Source: Monoplex corrugatus (lineage: Eukaryota > Mollusca > Gastropoda > Littorinimorpha > Ranellidae). Taken from it: a stretch of 64,000 bases of DNA. Position numbers and translations under genes: made by a program. The stretch lies in the NCBI GenBank assembly GCA_030674185.1, contig CM060311.1, forward strand, positions 99,984,513-100,048,512. The letters run 5' to 3'. A model generated the notes under the pieces. It searched no databases. It had not been told where the DNA came from and saw only the letters and a program-made list of their open reading frames with translations. Within the stretch, counting starts at the first letter, position 1. The number at the start of each line of letters is the position of its first letter. Positions 63,901 to 64,000 of this stretch are shown here, piece after piece.

Positions 63901-64000
63901 ACGTGTCTTTGACAAGTATTGAGACAAACAGAACACACGTGTCTTTGACAAGTATTCAGATAAACAGAACACACACATGTCTTTGACAAGTATTGAGACA
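57917..64000. repeat. 36/38-bp minisatellite reiterating the PDXK 3' splice region
   Basis: The unit contains GACAAGTATTGAGACAAACA and GAACACACGTGTCTTT, with ACGTGTGTC and ACACACGTGTC length forms. About 160 copies, continuing off the right edge. On the gene strand a unit reads TTCTGTTTGTCTCAATAC, and the real acceptor of the exon at 57464 is GTCTGTTTGTCTCAGGC, so the array copies the pyrimidine tract but mostly has CAA or GAA in place of CAG. About 58450-62100 shows more losses than the right end. Each unit has CACGTG. Confidence 0.95.

Noticed and set aside
1..64000. tRNA, rRNA, operon or bacterial-type features
   Set aside because: None seen. tRNA-like pieces are SINE heads, and gene structure is intron-exon throughout.

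Overview
This is eukaryotic nuclear DNA, most probably from a mollusc and perhaps a gastropod. Genes are split by introns with consistent GT-AG borders. The mobile elements are animal types: a Ty3/gypsy-like LTR element primed by tRNA-Leu, CR1/L2-type LINE tails, and tRNA-headed SINEs whose core I associate from memory with gastropods. By summing coordinates, about 80% of the window is tandem repeat and only about 0.75 kb is recognisable host coding sequence.

Two host genes can be read, converging tail to tail. On the + strand, three exons (4560-4673, 7757-7906, 15595-15631) join in matching phase 2 to encode the C-terminal part of a multi-domain Kazal-type protease inhibitor: the tail of one Kazal domain, two complete domains, then a stop. 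On the - strand, four exons (57464-57316, 37776-37658, 23422-23356, 22385-22270) encode about 150 C-terminal residues of pyridoxal kinase (PDXK), including the catalytic GTGD motif. Its 5' exons lie beyond the right edge. Its introns of about 19.5, 14.2 and at least 6.5 kb consist almost wholly of minisatellites.

Layout from left to right: TCTG microsatellite (1-2378); LTR and gag start of a gypsy element (2379-2709); an array whose unit holds a splice acceptor and the first bases of the Kazal exon (2710-4559); Kazal exon 1; two intronic minisatellites and a LINE tail; Kazal exon 2; a 58-bp array; a broken gypsy element on the - strand (8986-11115); a CA-rich array (11219-15228); the last Kazal exon; a short intergenic region with a TTAA-flanked foldback element (16529-16716) and more arrays; a 3.9-kb array; then PDXK from 22270 to the right edge. 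PDXK introns hold a 43/48-bp array interrupted by a LINE, a GTGAAAC/CA array, about 12.3 kb of a 21-bp array, a 19/23-bp array and a 36/38-bp array. Two further LINE tails and two SINEs lie in the gaps.

The most unusual pattern is that several arrays appear to be built from splice-site sequence of the exon beside them: the acceptor plus exon start of Kazal exon 1, the donor of the 57.3-kb PDXK exon, and the pyrimidine tract before that same exon. Exons survive as short islands between arrays that reach right up to the splice junctions. The very long open frames in the arrays come from unit lengths or compositions that lack stops and are not genes. Several array interiors are rich in single-base deletions, which looks like unpolished long-read consensus.
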